From NCBI GenBank assembly GCA_903847205.1, contig CAINDA010000005.1:53499-117498 (forward strand): a stretch of DNA of 64,000 nt, given 5' to 3'. The position numbers and the translations under genes are program-made. The notes beneath the pieces are model-generated. The model saw only the letters and a program-made list of their open reading frames with translations. It was not told the DNA's origin and did no database searches. The stretch comes from an uncultured Bacteroidota bacterium. GTDB taxonomy: Bacteria > Bacteroidota > Bacteroidia > 2-12-FULL-35-15. This document shows, in pieces, positions 50,645 through 60,001 of this stretch. Numbering within the stretch: position 1 is the first letter of the stretch; every line of letters begins with the position of its first letter.

Positions 50645-50673
50645 CCCTGACAGGGTTTTAAACCCTGTTAGGG
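50645..50673. repeat. CCCTGACAGGG-type palindrome abutting dinB start
   Basis: CCCTGACAGGGTTT TAAACCCTGTTAGGG is an inverted repeat with one G-T or similar mismatch. Its last base is directly adjacent to the ATG (50644-50642) of the DinB-family gene on the minus strand. Confidence 0.8.
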
Positions 50674-50737
50674 GTTGATTATATTTACAGGTTCAGTCAA
50701 TATCTTATTAAATGATTAATTAATAAGAAAGTGTTTT

Positions 50738-50989
50738 TTAATTCTCAAAGATTTCGAATTTATAAAACTCCATAATTTGGTTTGCCAGCAGTTTTTTGCA
50801 GGCCTCATCCACCTTAGTCTCTGCAATGTCTTTCGAGGAAGCTTCTACTTCTAAAGTAATATGTTTGCCGATGCGTACATTTTCAATTTCGGGCAGACCG
50901 AGATTTTTCATACTTCCGGTAACGGCTTTCCCTTGAGGATCTAACAATGCTTTCAAAGGCATCACATCTATTTCTGCTCTGTATTTCAT
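50738..50989 (-). CDS. purS: Phosphoribosylformylglycinamidine synthase subunit PurS
   Basis: An 83-residue protein with the PurS pattern: YRAEIDVMPLKALLDPQGKAVTGSMKNLGL, VRIGKHITLEV and CKKLLANQIMEFYKFEI. PurS joins PurQ and PurL to form the FGAM synthetase of purine synthesis. purQ and purL are not in the window. It lies 27 bases downstream of pssA on the same strand. Confidence 0.92.
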   Translation of the reverse strand: MKYRAEIDVMPLKALLDPQGKAVTGSMKNLGLPEIENVRIGKHITLEVEASSKDIAETKVDEACKKLLANQIMEFYKFEIFEN

Positions 50990-51016
50990 ATTTTTAATGT
51001 TTAATTAATTTAAAAT

Positions 51017-51817
51017 TTATTTAATTATTTCTTTGTCTGCTGCTCCCTGAGTTTTGTCTGTAATATTGTTCACCAGGGATAAAATGATATACAAAAATAT
51101 AATAAAAGGGATTGCAATAAACTTTAAAAGAACAAGGAGAATCACGGCAGTTATTAAAAACGAAAAACGTATTTTATTATCCGCCCAGCCGAAGTTTTTG
51201 AATTTAAGCGCGAAAAGAGGCAGTTCTGCAACCATTAGAAAGGACATCAGAATTGTGAGCGTTAATAAAAACCAGGGATTTTCAATTATTACAAGCACAT
51301 TAAAACTTCCTAATACAGGCTGAAAAAATTTAATAAGAGGAAGGGAACATATTAATATTGCTGTGGCAGGAGTAGGCACTCCGATAAACGAACTTGTCTG
51401 ACGCGTATCGATATTAAATTTAGCTAAGCGCAATGCAGAAAATATGGTAATCATGAAAGCCGTGTAAATGAGCCAGGAAGGGAATTCCATCCCGCTTTTA
51501 AATGCTGTGTAGGATGTTTCATTAAAAGTTCCTGAGAAATGAAAAGCGGCAGCATCTGCCAGCATCAAAAACATCATAACCCCCGGAAGCACGCCGAAAG
51601 TAACCATATCAGCCAATGAATCTAACTGTTTCCCGATTTCGGAATGGACATTTAAAAGTCTTGCGGCAAAGCCGTCGAAAAAATCGAGCACCGCTGCAAT
51701 CCCCACCAAGTAAGAGCTGAAAACTAAATCTCCTTTAAAAGCAAATACCACAGCCAGGCATCCGCAGAATAAATTGCCGCAGGTAAGCGTGTTTGGTATA
51801 TGTTTTTTAATGTTCAT
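51017..51817 (-). CDS. pssA: CDP-diacylglycerol-serine O-phosphatidyltransferase
   Basis: A membrane protein of about 266 residues starting MNIKKHIPNTLTCGNLFCG; this start is preferred over one 34 codons upstream because the family begins here. The CDP-alcohol phosphotransferase motif is intact: DFFDGFAARLLNVHSEIGKQLDSLADMVTFG (DG...AR...G...D...D). It makes phosphatidylserine, precursor of phosphatidylethanolamine. Confidence 0.92.
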   Translation of the reverse strand: MNIKKHIPNTLTCGNLFCGCLAVVFAFKGDLVFSSYLVGIAAVLDFFDGFAARLLNVHSEIGKQLDSLADMVTFGVLPGVMMFLMLADAAAFHFSGTFNETSYTAFKSGMEFPSWLIYTAFMITIFSALRLAKFNIDTRQTSSFIGVPTPATAILICSLPLIKFFQPVLGSFNVLVIIENPWFLLTLTILMSFLMVAELPLFALKFKNFGWADNKIRFSFLITAVILLVLLKFIAIPFIIFLYIILSLVNNITDKTQGAADKEIIK

Positions 51818-51991
51818 TGTACCTGTAAAACTACAAAATCTCTTTCTTGAAATGAAAGAACGAAAATACTGTTTTAATTTTAAAACAGCTTTTGGAAAAT
51901 TAATACGGCTGCCGGGCAATAAAATTTATAAGATGCCGTTTTTCATGACTTTTGTATATCATTGTTTATTAGTTTAATTTTAGGCCGTTTT

Positions 51992-53071
51992 ATGAACAGG
52001 AACTATATAATAGTATTTATAATTGCTCTAAGCCTTTCCATTAATGGTTTTGCTCAGGTCAGAAAATACAGTAACTCTTTTCTGGATATCGGAGTGGGAG
52101 CAAGGGCTTTGGGGATGTCTAATTCTTATATTACATCTGTAAATGATGTTACCGCAGGTTATTGGAATCCGGCGGGCCTGCTGGGATTAGGAAGCCAATA
52201 CCAGGGCGCATTAATGCACTACGAAAATTTCGGCGGGCTTACAAAGTATGATTACGGCGCTTATGCCATGCGTTTGGACAGCAGCAGCGTATTCGGTGTT
52301 TCCCTTATCCGTTCAGGCGTTGATAATATACCCAATACTACCGAACTAATTGATGCCAACGGCAACATTGATTATAACCGCATCACCTATTTTTCTGCAG
52401 TGGATTTTGCTTTTATTGCTTCGTATGCAAAAACAATGAAGATACCGGGGCTGCGGGTTGGTGCTAATGTAAAAGTTATCCGGAGAAAAATCGGCGACTT
52501 TGCAGGTGCGTGGGGTTTTGGTTTGGATGCCGGAGCACAGTATGATTACAAAAAATGGAAATTTGCAGTGATGGCGCGTGATGTTACAACCACATTTAAT
52601 GCCTGGACATATAATCTTTCCGATGAAATGAAAGCAGTATTTAACGCAACCGGAAATGTTATTCCTGAAAATTCTCTGGAGATTACTCTTCCAAAAATAT
52701 TGATGGGCAGCGCGCGTAAATTTGATTTTACTCCCAAAATATCTCTGCTTGCCGAGGTTGACTTTGATGCCATATTCGGAGGTAAGGAAAACGTTATGAT
52801 ACAAAGTAATGCGGTGAACATTGATCCTCACTTCGGGCTTGAAGCCTCCTATATGAATTTGATTTTTTTAAGGGCCGGGCTGGGGAATTACTATACTTAT
52901 TTAAATGCAGCAGGAGCCTCGGTGCAAAAGATACAGCCTAATATCGGCGTAGGCGTAAAAATTAAAGCAGTAACTATTGATTATGCTTTGGCTGATGTCG
53001 GCAGCCAGGTTGTACAATACTCAAATGTATTTTCAATAAAAGTTGATATCAACAAAAAGAGAAAATTATAA
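51992..53071 (+). CDS. PorV/PorQ-family outer-membrane barrel protein
   Basis: A protein of about 359 residues starting MNRNYIIVFIIALSLS, signal peptide ending GFAQ. The FadL-like start of the barrel is characteristic: DIGVGARALGMSNSYITSVNDVTAGYWNPAGLLGL. Many regular strands follow (FGVSLIRSGVDN, DFAFIASYAKTM, LRVGANVKVIRR, FGLDAGAQYDY). PorV and PorQ act in type IX secretion, but many paralogues exist in Bacteroidota, so the exact role is open. An ATG 30 bases upstream is possible but adds charged residues. Confidence 0.8.
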   Translation: MNRNYIIVFIIALSLSINGFAQVRKYSNSFLDIGVGARALGMSNSYITSVNDVTAGYWNPAGLLGLGSQYQGALMHYENFGGLTKYDYGAYAMRLDSSSVFGVSLIRSGVDNIPNTTELIDANGNIDYNRITYFSAVDFAFIASYAKTMKIPGLRVGANVKVIRRKIGDFAGAWGFGLDAGAQYDYKKWKFAVMARDVTTTFNAWTYNLSDEMKAVFNATGNVIPENSLEITLPKILMGSARKFDFTPKISLLAEVDFDAIFGGKENVMIQSNAVNIDPHFGLEASYMNLIFLRAGLGNYYTYLNAAGASVQKIQPNIGVGVKIKAVTIDYALADVGSQVVQYSNVFSIKVDINKKRKL

Positions 53072-53254
53072 ATTACTCTCCATGCAATTACGACATTTCA
53101 TTTTTAAATTCTCCTCTCAATACCCTTATTTTACTGCAAACTCTGCTTATAATTTAGAGCTGCCATTTTTTAGAACTATAGAGTCTTGCTATACTAAAGA
53201 TAATTAGGGATATTTGCCGCACTCGCGAAACTTTTATTAATATCCGAGTATCAA

Positions 53255-54493
53255 ATGAACCTCAGTATTTTCAGGGCATTTCACAGCCGGAATTACAGAC
53301 TGTATTTTACCGGACAGTCGCTGTCGCTGATAGGCACATGGATGCAGCGGACTGCTGTATATTGGGTTATTTATGCAAAAACGGATTCAGCATTTATGCT
53401 CGGCGCAGCTGTTTTTGCCGCACAATTTCCATCTTTTTTATTTTCTCCTTTAGGAGGAGTAATCTCCGACAGGTATAATAGATACCGCGTACTGCTTGTT
53501 ACACAGACAGCTTCAATGATTCAGGCAATTCTGCTCGCTGTGCTGGTTTTGTTTAATCAATATACAGTATGGGAAATATTATCGCTGAGCGTGTTGCTCG
53601 GATTAATCAATGCTTTTGATGTACCTGCAAGGCAGTCGATGATACTTGAACTTATTTCAAACAAAGAAGATCTGCCGAATGCAATTGCTCTTAATTCTTC
53701 AATGGTAAACCTTGCATGGATGATCGGGCCTGCAATTTCTGGAATTGTGCTGGCACAGCTGGGTGCAGGGCTTTGTTTTCTGATTAATGCTGTGAGTTTT
53801 CTCGCGGTTTTAGTTTCATTGATGATGATGAAATTTCCGAAATTTATTCGGCCGGTACGAACAAAAAAAGTAATGACAGAATTTAAAGAAGGCTGGCAGT
53901 ATTTAAGACGCACGCCTTCTATCGGTGTAATAATTTTACTGCTTGCCTGCGTGAGCTTGCTGATAACGCCTTTCAGCACACTCCTGCCGGTATATGCAAA
54001 AGTTTTATTTAAAGGAGACGCTTCTACTTTCGGCTACCTGAATAGTTTTATCGGCCTGGGAGCCGCAGGAGGCGCATTGTTCCTGGCATCTCTGAGGGGC
54101 GGCGTTAACTTAAGAAAATTTTTAATTATTAATGTCCTGATTTTTGGTACCGGCCTGATTTTATTTTCACAGATGACTAATTTCCCGGCTGCTTTATTTT
54201 TCGCAGTAATAGCGGGTTTCGGGATGATGTCGCAGACAACTATCAGCAATACTTTAGTGCAGACAACTTCTTCACCCGAAATGAGAGGAAGGGTAATAAG
54301 TTATTTTGCGATGGCTTTTTTCGGCATGCAGCCTCTGGGCGGATTACTGGTTGGAACGCTGTCACAGCATATAGGCGCACGAAACACGATTTTGGCGGAA
54401 GGAATTGCAGCTGTGATAATTGTGCTGTTATTTTTACCTTATTTGAAAAAAGATATGCTGCCTAAAAAAGAAACTCAAACTTATACGAAATAA
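53255..54493 (+). CDS. MFS transporter (EntS / MFS_3 type)
   Basis: A 412-residue protein with twelve predicted helices. It shows the MFS_3 start FHSRNYRLYFTGQSLSLIGTWMQRTAVYWV and the loop 2-3 signature GGVISDRYNRYRVLL. Relatives export enterobactin or other small molecules by proton antiport. Substrate unknown; no siderophore genes are nearby. Confidence 0.88.
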   Translation: MNLSIFRAFHSRNYRLYFTGQSLSLIGTWMQRTAVYWVIYAKTDSAFMLGAAVFAAQFPSFLFSPLGGVISDRYNRYRVLLVTQTASMIQAILLAVLVLFNQYTVWEILSLSVLLGLINAFDVPARQSMILELISNKEDLPNAIALNSSMVNLAWMIGPAISGIVLAQLGAGLCFLINAVSFLAVLVSLMMMKFPKFIRPVRTKKVMTEFKEGWQYLRRTPSIGVIILLLACVSLLITPFSTLLPVYAKVLFKGDASTFGYLNSFIGLGAAGGALFLASLRGGVNLRKFLIINVLIFGTGLILFSQMTNFPAALFFAVIAGFGMMSQTTISNTLVQTTSSPEMRGRVISYFAMAFFGMQPLGGLLVGTLSQHIGARNTILAEGIAAVIIVLLFLPYLKKDMLPKKETQTYTK

Positions 54494-54507
54494 TTCAAAG
54501 ACAAGAC

Positions 54508-54993
54508 TTATTCCTTCCTTTTCACAGGTATCCATATTTCCTCTTCAGAATCAGCAGCATTGTTTTTATATTTTGCTCCCATTAATGCAAAATGGGCTCT
54601 GCTGTCTATTTCAAAATTTGACTTCGGCACCCATGTTCCGAAAATATATTGATATGATTTAAGGCCTGTATCTGCAGGGCCTTTGTGGATGAATACCGCA
54701 TACAATCCGCCTGGTAATGTGTAGGTTTCCATATCGGCCGGAACTATATTGAAGTCAGAAACTTCAACAGCCGCCCATTTATCGAATTCTATTTTATCAT
54801 TACAATTTTTAAAGTCAAATGATTTATCATATACCTCCAAAGAAAATAAATCAGCTGTTACATTATTTAAAATTTCTTTTCTTCTCGGCATAAAAGTCCG
54901 CCATAATTCGCCGGTTCTGATGTTTGATAATGACATTTTAATCCGCCTGCCTATTAACTTTTTTTCCGTTAAGGTTTCAATTCTCGGTTCCAT
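54508..54993 (-). CDS. GyrI-like small-molecule-binding protein
   Basis: A 161-residue single-domain protein with the GyrI/AraC-type effector fold: EPRIETLTEKKLIGRRIKMS, LWRTFMPRRKEI, EFDKWAAVEVSDFN, LPGGLYAVFIHKGPAD and the closing LMGAKYKNNAADSEEEIWIPVK with the conserved Glu of the binding pocket. No DNA-binding domain is attached. It may buffer or hydrolyse a small toxic ligand, as in some family members. Confidence 0.82.
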   Translation of the reverse strand: MEPRIETLTEKKLIGRRIKMSLSNIRTGELWRTFMPRRKEILNNVTADLFSLEVYDKSFDFKNCNDKIEFDKWAAVEVSDFNIVPADMETYTLPGGLYAVFIHKGPADTGLKSYQYIFGTWVPKSNFEIDSRAHFALMGAKYKNNAADSEEEIWIPVKRKE

Positions 54994-55466
54994 ATTTTAT
55001 ATGTTTGATTTCAAAAACAAAAATATCATTTCTTTTTTCAATCCGGCCAGAGGAATATTTCCCATCCGCTTCATAATCTTTTCTGGTGATTATTTTTCAT
55101 CGGTAAAACTGATGTGCTGTTTTTATTATTTCCATTTTTAAAATAGATGTCCCTGATTATTCACCGCCATACTATTGATTTCCTTCTTAAAGAAATCAAA
55201 TGATGTGTACCTATTGAATCAATCACTATATTCAGGAAGATGTGCAATCACCGGGGAAGTTTCAAAAAAAATGCATTAAATTAAATGTGCTTTTCTTTTT
55301 TATCAATGCGTAAACTCACTTAAATATATTATCTAATTTAAATGCCCCTTGTAGAATTTATTGTAAATTAGACGCATTGGAAATCAATTTTCGTGAAAAC
55401 TTAATTGATTAAAATTTTTCAGCTGGTAAAAAACGAAATATAAAAAACGATCTTAAAATTCGCACT
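54994..55466. other. Intergenic stretch before the DUF349 gene
   Basis: A 473-base AT-rich region between divergent genes. A small inverted repeat (TTGATTTC ... GAAATCAA near 55177-55201) is visible; otherwise I see no gene, RNA or clear promoter. Confidence 0.4.
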
Positions 55467-57296
55467 ATGCAAAATAATGAAGAGATGAACCCGACGCAGA
55501 ACATGGACCTTTCGCAGGAAACTGTTTCGGCATCCCCTATTGAAGGATTAGAAGGAGATACTGCTGAAGTACTGATTTCGGAGAATGAAATTGAAGGTTT
55601 GAGTAAAAATCAGCTGACTGATAAACTGGCTGAATACCTTGCAATGGACGATGTGCATTCAATTTATCCCGCCGCTGCGCTGATCAAAAAAAAACTGGAT
55701 GAGCTCACAAAGGAAGAGTATGAACGCAGACTGCATGTATTTATGCAGGATGGAAGTCCTGCCGAAGATTTTGAACCGAAGCCTGATCCGCTGGATGAAA
55801 AAGCAGAACAAATCTGGAAAAGTTTAAACGCAAAAAGAGCATTTCAGCGCAAGCAGAAAGAAAAATCTGCACAAGAAAATCTTTCAACAAAAAAGATGAT
55901 TGTTGAAGAATTAAGAGAGCTCCTGAAAGGCAATGAAAATTTTTCTGCTTCGTATCATAAATTCCAGGCGCTGCAGAGCAAGTGGCGTGTAACCGGCAAC
56001 GTACCTCCATTGGAAAGCCATACCCTTAAAGAAAATTATTTTTTTCTGACAGGTAAGTTCTATGACATGGTGAAAATCAATAATGAGCTGAATATACTTG
56101 ACAAGAAAAAAAATGTAGAACATAAAACTCAGCTCTGCGAAAAGGCAGAACTGCTGACTGAAGAGCCTTCCTTGAAAAAGGCATTGGAAGGCCTCCAGAT
56201 TTTACAGGAAGAATGGAACGAAATCCGCACCGCATCAAGAGAATTGAAAGATAATTTAGGACAGCGTTTTAAAGCCGCAGGCGATAAAATAATTGAACGA
56301 AAAAAAGAGCACGCTCTTCAAGTACAGCAGCAGCAGCAAAAAAATCTGGCAGCAAAAATTACTTTGTGTGAAGAAATTGAACGGCTTAGCGAAACAGAAT
56401 TTACGTCACATAAAGCCTGCCGCGAGGCGTCTGATAAGGCAGAGGCAATTTGGGAAGCCTGGCAGAAAATAAGTTTTGTTCCTAAAAGCGATAACGGAAA
56501 CTGCTGGAAAAGATTTAAAAAAGCCCGTCTGCATTTTTATCACGTACTCGATTTGTTTTATGCGAAACAGCGCAGTGAATCTGCCAGCAACCTGGAAAAG
56601 AAAATTGCACTATGCGTGAAAGCAGAGGCAGTTCAGGAAAGCACGGAATGGCTGCCTACTGCAGATTTATTAAAAAGATTACAGAGTGAATGGAAAACTA
56701 TAGGACAAGTAGCGGGCAAAGATTCGGATGCGGTATGGAATAGATTCCGCAAAGCCTGCGATCATTTCTTTGAAAGAAAAAATAACCTGGCAGCAGAAAA
56801 AGAAAATTCCTTAAAGGCCAACATCCTTGCAAAAGAAGCAATCATAGCTAAAACAGAATTGTTTCAGCCTTCTGAAGATATCCGCCAGAGTATTGAAGAT
56901 CTAAAAAAATTCCAGGAAGGATGGGCTGCTTCAGGCGAGGTGCCAGTGAGAGAAAATGACAGGCTTAACAATGCTTTCGGAAGGGCAGCTGAAAAACTGC
57001 TTGAGCGGATCAGAACCAGCCCGCAGGCAGATGATAAACTATTCTACCGCTTGAAATACGAACAAATGCTTAAATCTCCGCAAGGAATTGAGCAGATAAA
57101 AAAAGAACGTGCAGCACTCCATGATAAAGTTAAAAAGCTGCAGGCCGAATCAGATCAATTGGAAAACAATCTAAGTTTTTTCGGCAAATCAAAAAACACA
57201 AACCCTTTAGTTGCTGAGTACCAGAACAAGGCTGATAAAATTAAGGCGGAGATAAAGGAAATCGGTGTCAAACTAAAATTAATACCCTTTGTTTAA
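55467..57296 (+). CDS. DUF349-domain coiled-coil protein
   Basis: A 609-residue cytoplasmic protein with an acidic N-terminal 80 residues followed by four or five DUF349 repeats, seen as LQxxWKxxGxVPxxxxxxxxxxFRxAxxxFF in forms such as LQSKWRVTGNVP, LQSEWKTIGQVAGKD, WNRFRKACDHFFERK and GWAASGEVPVREND. The end (residues about 540-600) is a coiled coil. Function unknown in bacteria; it shares an operon with a phospholipase D-like gene 12 bases downstream. Confidence 0.85.
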   Translation: MQNNEEMNPTQNMDLSQETVSASPIEGLEGDTAEVLISENEIEGLSKNQLTDKLAEYLAMDDVHSIYPAAALIKKKLDELTKEEYERRLHVFMQDGSPAEDFEPKPDPLDEKAEQIWKSLNAKRAFQRKQKEKSAQENLSTKKMIVEELRELLKGNENFSASYHKFQALQSKWRVTGNVPPLESHTLKENYFFLTGKFYDMVKINNELNILDKKKNVEHKTQLCEKAELLTEEPSLKKALEGLQILQEEWNEIRTASRELKDNLGQRFKAAGDKIIERKKEHALQVQQQQQKNLAAKITLCEEIERLSETEFTSHKACREASDKAEAIWEAWQKISFVPKSDNGNCWKRFKKARLHFYHVLDLFYAKQRSESASNLEKKIALCVKAEAVQESTEWLPTADLLKRLQSEWKTIGQVAGKDSDAVWNRFRKACDHFFERKNNLAAEKENSLKANILAKEAIIAKTELFQPSEDIRQSIEDLKKFQEGWAASGEVPVRENDRLNNAFGRAAEKLLERIRTSPQADDKLFYRLKYEQMLKSPQGIEQIKKERAALHDKVKKLQAESDQLENNLSFFGKSKNTNPLVAEYQNKADKIKAEIKEIGVKLKLIPFV

Positions 57297-57308
57297 AGGT
57301 GTACTATT

Positions 57309-58496
57309 ATGATTAAGCAAAATGATGAAATGTTTTCTATTCATAGAAAAGAGCATTATTCTGCGAGCCATTCAAGATTGGTTCTGAGCGGCAGCGATTA
57401 TTTCGAAACGCTTGAAAACTTAATTCAATCGGCAGTTCACACTGTTCATCTGCAAACCTATATTTTTGATGAGGATGAAACCGGCAAACGTATTGCCTCT
57501 GCGCTGAAAGATGCTGCATCACGCGGAGTGGCTGTGTTTGTAATGATTGACGGCTTTGGTTCAAAAGCTCTCTCTAAAACTTTTGTTGAAGACCTAAAAC
57601 AGTCAGGTGTTCATCTCCGTTTTTTTTCACGTTTCCCATCTTTTCAGAGTCTTAATCTTGGCAGAAGGCTGCACCACAAAGTAATTACTGCAGATGAAAA
57701 TACGGCGCTTATCGGCGGAATCAACATTGCAGTTAAATATCACGGATCACCGGAACAGGCTCCCTGGCTGGACTATGCAATTTTATTAAAAGGAAACGCC
57801 TGCAGCGATATTGATAAAATATGCAGGCAGATTTACGGCAAAAAAATAAGACATAAAAAACTTGAACACTCTTCCGCTATTGATGTTTTAGAAAAAAATG
57901 TTTTTATAAGAATAAGGCAGAATGACCGTTTCAGAAGGAAAAATCAAATCAGCCGCAGTTACCTTTCTGCAATAAAAAATGCAGAGCATTCAATTTATAT
58001 AACCGGAAGTTATTTTTTACCAGGCCCCAAACTTCGGAAAGCATTAGTAAATGCTGGAAAGCGGGGAGTTGATGTTAACCTTATACTTGCAGGTGTTTCG
58101 GATGTTCCATTATTTCAATCTGCTACCGCATGGCTGTATGATCTGCTTTTCAGAAACGGAATAAAAATATTTGAATGGAATAAATCTGTTCTGCATGGTA
58201 AAGCAGCATTGGTGGACGACCGCTGGGCAACCATCGGTTCATTTAATCTGAATCATTTGAGTGCTTACGGAAGTATTGAAATGAACGTTGATGTGCTGGA
58301 TGAAAATTTTGCAAAAACATTTAAGACAAATTTAAAATCAGTTATCGAAACGGGCTGCCGGCAGGTGTTTCCAATCAGTCAGAATAATCATTTGTTTGCA
58401 AGGTTAAAGAGATGGGCGGCTTATGTGTTAACAAGAACAAGTCTCAAACTGATTGCAGCTGCACCGTATTTTAATCCGTTTAAGAAATTTGAATAA
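57309..58496 (+). CDS. Cardiolipin synthase-like phospholipase D protein
   Basis: A 395-residue protein with two HKD motifs: HHKVITAD at residues 122-129 followed by LIGGIN, and HGKAALVDD near 296-304 followed by TIGSFNLN. These form one active site in PLD-superfamily phosphatidyltransferases. It lacks the N-terminal membrane helices of ClsA, so it resembles ClsB. It likely makes cardiolipin from phosphatidylglycerol or phosphatidylethanolamine. Confidence 0.87.
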   Translation: MIKQNDEMFSIHRKEHYSASHSRLVLSGSDYFETLENLIQSAVHTVHLQTYIFDEDETGKRIASALKDAASRGVAVFVMIDGFGSKALSKTFVEDLKQSGVHLRFFSRFPSFQSLNLGRRLHHKVITADENTALIGGINIAVKYHGSPEQAPWLDYAILLKGNACSDIDKICRQIYGKKIRHKKLEHSSAIDVLEKNVFIRIRQNDRFRRKNQISRSYLSAIKNAEHSIYITGSYFLPGPKLRKALVNAGKRGVDVNLILAGVSDVPLFQSATAWLYDLLFRNGIKIFEWNKSVLHGKAALVDDRWATIGSFNLNHLSAYGSIEMNVDVLDENFAKTFKTNLKSVIETGCRQVFPISQNNHLFARLKRWAAYVLTRTSLKLIAAAPYFNPFKKFE

Positions 58497-58509
58497 TGAG
58501 GGCGGTTAG

Positions 58510-58775
58510 AAAAGTTATTGCCACGAATTTCACGAATTATTTTTTTGAGCGTGCTGCTCAAAAAGGGGCTGACAAAATTTCACGAATTATTTTTTTTAAA
58601 TACTATCTGCAGGTTAAATTTCCGGGTTCGAATTGTTCGACCCCTGAGGGGTCGAATGTTTATAGTTCAACGACTATCTATAAATATTGGACTCCGAAGG
58701 AGTCCAACTAAAACGCGAAAATTTACACCGTTTTTATATAAGAAAGTATTTTAATTCGTGAAATTAGTGTCGAAA
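58510..58775. repeat. Composite repeat region after the PLD gene
   Basis: The region is framed by CACGAATTTCACGAATTA words (58522-58539, 58581-58589) and their inverse TTAATTCGTGAAATTAGTG (58751-58769). Inside are a hairpin TTTTTGAGC/GCTCAAAAA (58542-58564), TTCGACCCCTGAGGGGTCGA (58636-58656) and TTGGACTCCGAAGGAGTCCA (58687-58707), joined by an AT-rich linker. No gene is seen in the 299-base gap. Confidence 0.8.
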
Positions 58776-58795
58776 TTTTTTGACAAAGATTGCTT

Positions 58796-60001
58796 TTAAA
58801 AACTACCTCCGGAACCGGCGCCGCCGAAACCGCCCCCGCCAAATTCAGTACCATTAGAATCAATCTCAACAGGCCCTTCCGAATGTGTCCCAAAGTTTTG
58901 GGCAATTACTAAGGCTTCTGCATTTGCTTTTAAGAAATTATCTTCATCTGGGTCATCTTCAAAAGTAATGCCGTGTTTAGGGGTTTTCAGGCTCCTTATT
59001 GACAGGTATGCAGTCACAATCATTATAATACCTGCAAGTGTAAGCGTAATTTCAGGATGACCAAGACTGAAATAATATTTAAAAGTAAGCACGGCTGCTG
59101 AAATTAATATTAATCCTGTCCACAAAAGTGTTTTGTCTTTTTTCTTTAAACCATAATAAACATAGGCTAAAGGGACAAGAGCGGTTAATATATAAAATAC
59201 AAATGCAAGCGGAATATTTTCTCCTTCATTTAATTGCATTCCAAAATATTCTATACTCGATTCCCGGATCACAAAATAATTACCTGCTGCATAAAACACA
59301 ATCAATGCAGCAAACTCAAAAACTGTAAAGCAGTTTTTCCAATAAAATAATTCATCACGCTTTTTTTGTTTTACCGCTGTCAGGTAAACAGGCACTGATA
59401 TAATCATTAATGCAAATGGCACAATCAATTTTGCAATTTCTCCAAGTTTTAATAATGTGAGAAAAAAAACACTGTAAAGACAGGCTGCTGCAGCCAGGGC
59501 AGTAAATTGATCGGCGTACCGTACAACAGCGGCAATTAAAAAAGGAAGTGCTGTTATGCAGATAAGCAGACTATTGCTGCTGCCGTCAAACCTATCATTG
59601 ATAAGCATTGAGACCGCAGAAAAAATAAAGCCCAATGCAGCATATAAAAGACACTCATCTACACCGGCCCTGTGAACTTTATTATTTCTGATAAAAAATT
59701 CTAATGCAATAACACTGAGTATAGAAAATAAAATGCAGGTAAACACAAAAAAGGCTGTACTCCTTGATGCATTTGCCATCAGGAAGAACAAGCTGTAAAA
59801 TCCGGCTGCAGCTCCTATTGCAACGGCAGTAAAAATAAACAGGCCTATCTTTATAAAAAGTGTGGGAGAATAAAATCCCGACTCATAATTTTTTAAAACG
59901 GTATTCAGCTGCTCAAGCGAAATGAGCTGCCTTCCATACCATTGTTTGGATTTTTTTACAATGGAAATATTTTTTATCAGCTGGGAATTATATGCTTTCA
60001 T
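58796..60001 (-). CDS. Multi-pass membrane protein with Gly-rich tail
   Basis: A 401-residue protein: about 60 cytoplasmic residues (KQWYGRQLISLEQLNTVLKNYESGFY), then about ten helices, then an acidic tail (FEDDPDEDNFLKANAEALVIAQNFG) and a terminal GGGGFGGAGSGGSF. The Gly-Ser terminus is like that of YgcG/TPM-domain proteins. The gene overlaps the DUF2157-like gene upstream by four bases (ATGA). Function unknown; the two products probably work together. Confidence 0.65.
   Translation of the reverse strand: MKAYNSQLIKNISIVKKSKQWYGRQLISLEQLNTVLKNYESGFYSPTLFIKIGLFIFTAVAIGAAAGFYSLFFLMANASRSTAFFVFTCILFSILSVIALEFFIRNNKVHRAGVDECLLYAALGFIFSAVSMLINDRFDGSSNSLLICITALPFLIAAVVRYADQFTALAAAACLYSVFFLTLLKLGEIAKLIVPFALMIISVPVYLTAVKQKKRDELFYWKNCFTVFEFAALIVFYAAGNYFVIRESSIEYFGMQLNEGENIPLAFVFYILTALVPLAYVYYGLKKKDKTLLWTGLILISAAVLTFKYYFSLGHPEITLTLAGIIMIVTAYLSIRSLKTPKHGITFEDDPDEDNFLKANAEALVIAQNFGTHSEGPVEIDSNGTEFGGGGFGGAGSGGSF

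Noticed and set aside
52346..52831. 161-residue frame antisense to the PorV/PorQ-like gene
   Set aside because: Shadow frame, Cys/His-rich in a random way, with no start context.
53557..53979. 140-residue frame antisense to the MFS transporter gene
   Set aside because: Shadow of a membrane-protein gene, which often leaves long open antisense frames.
54749..55141. 130-residue plus-strand frame running from inside the GyrI-like gene into the gap
   Set aside because: Half of it is antisense to the GyrI-like gene and the rest is Phe/Ile-rich translation of AT-rich DNA.
58622..58656. GGGTTCGAATTG stretch that resembles the T-arm of a tRNA
   Set aside because: No acceptor, D or anticodon stems can be folded around it; it belongs to the TTCGACCCC palindrome.
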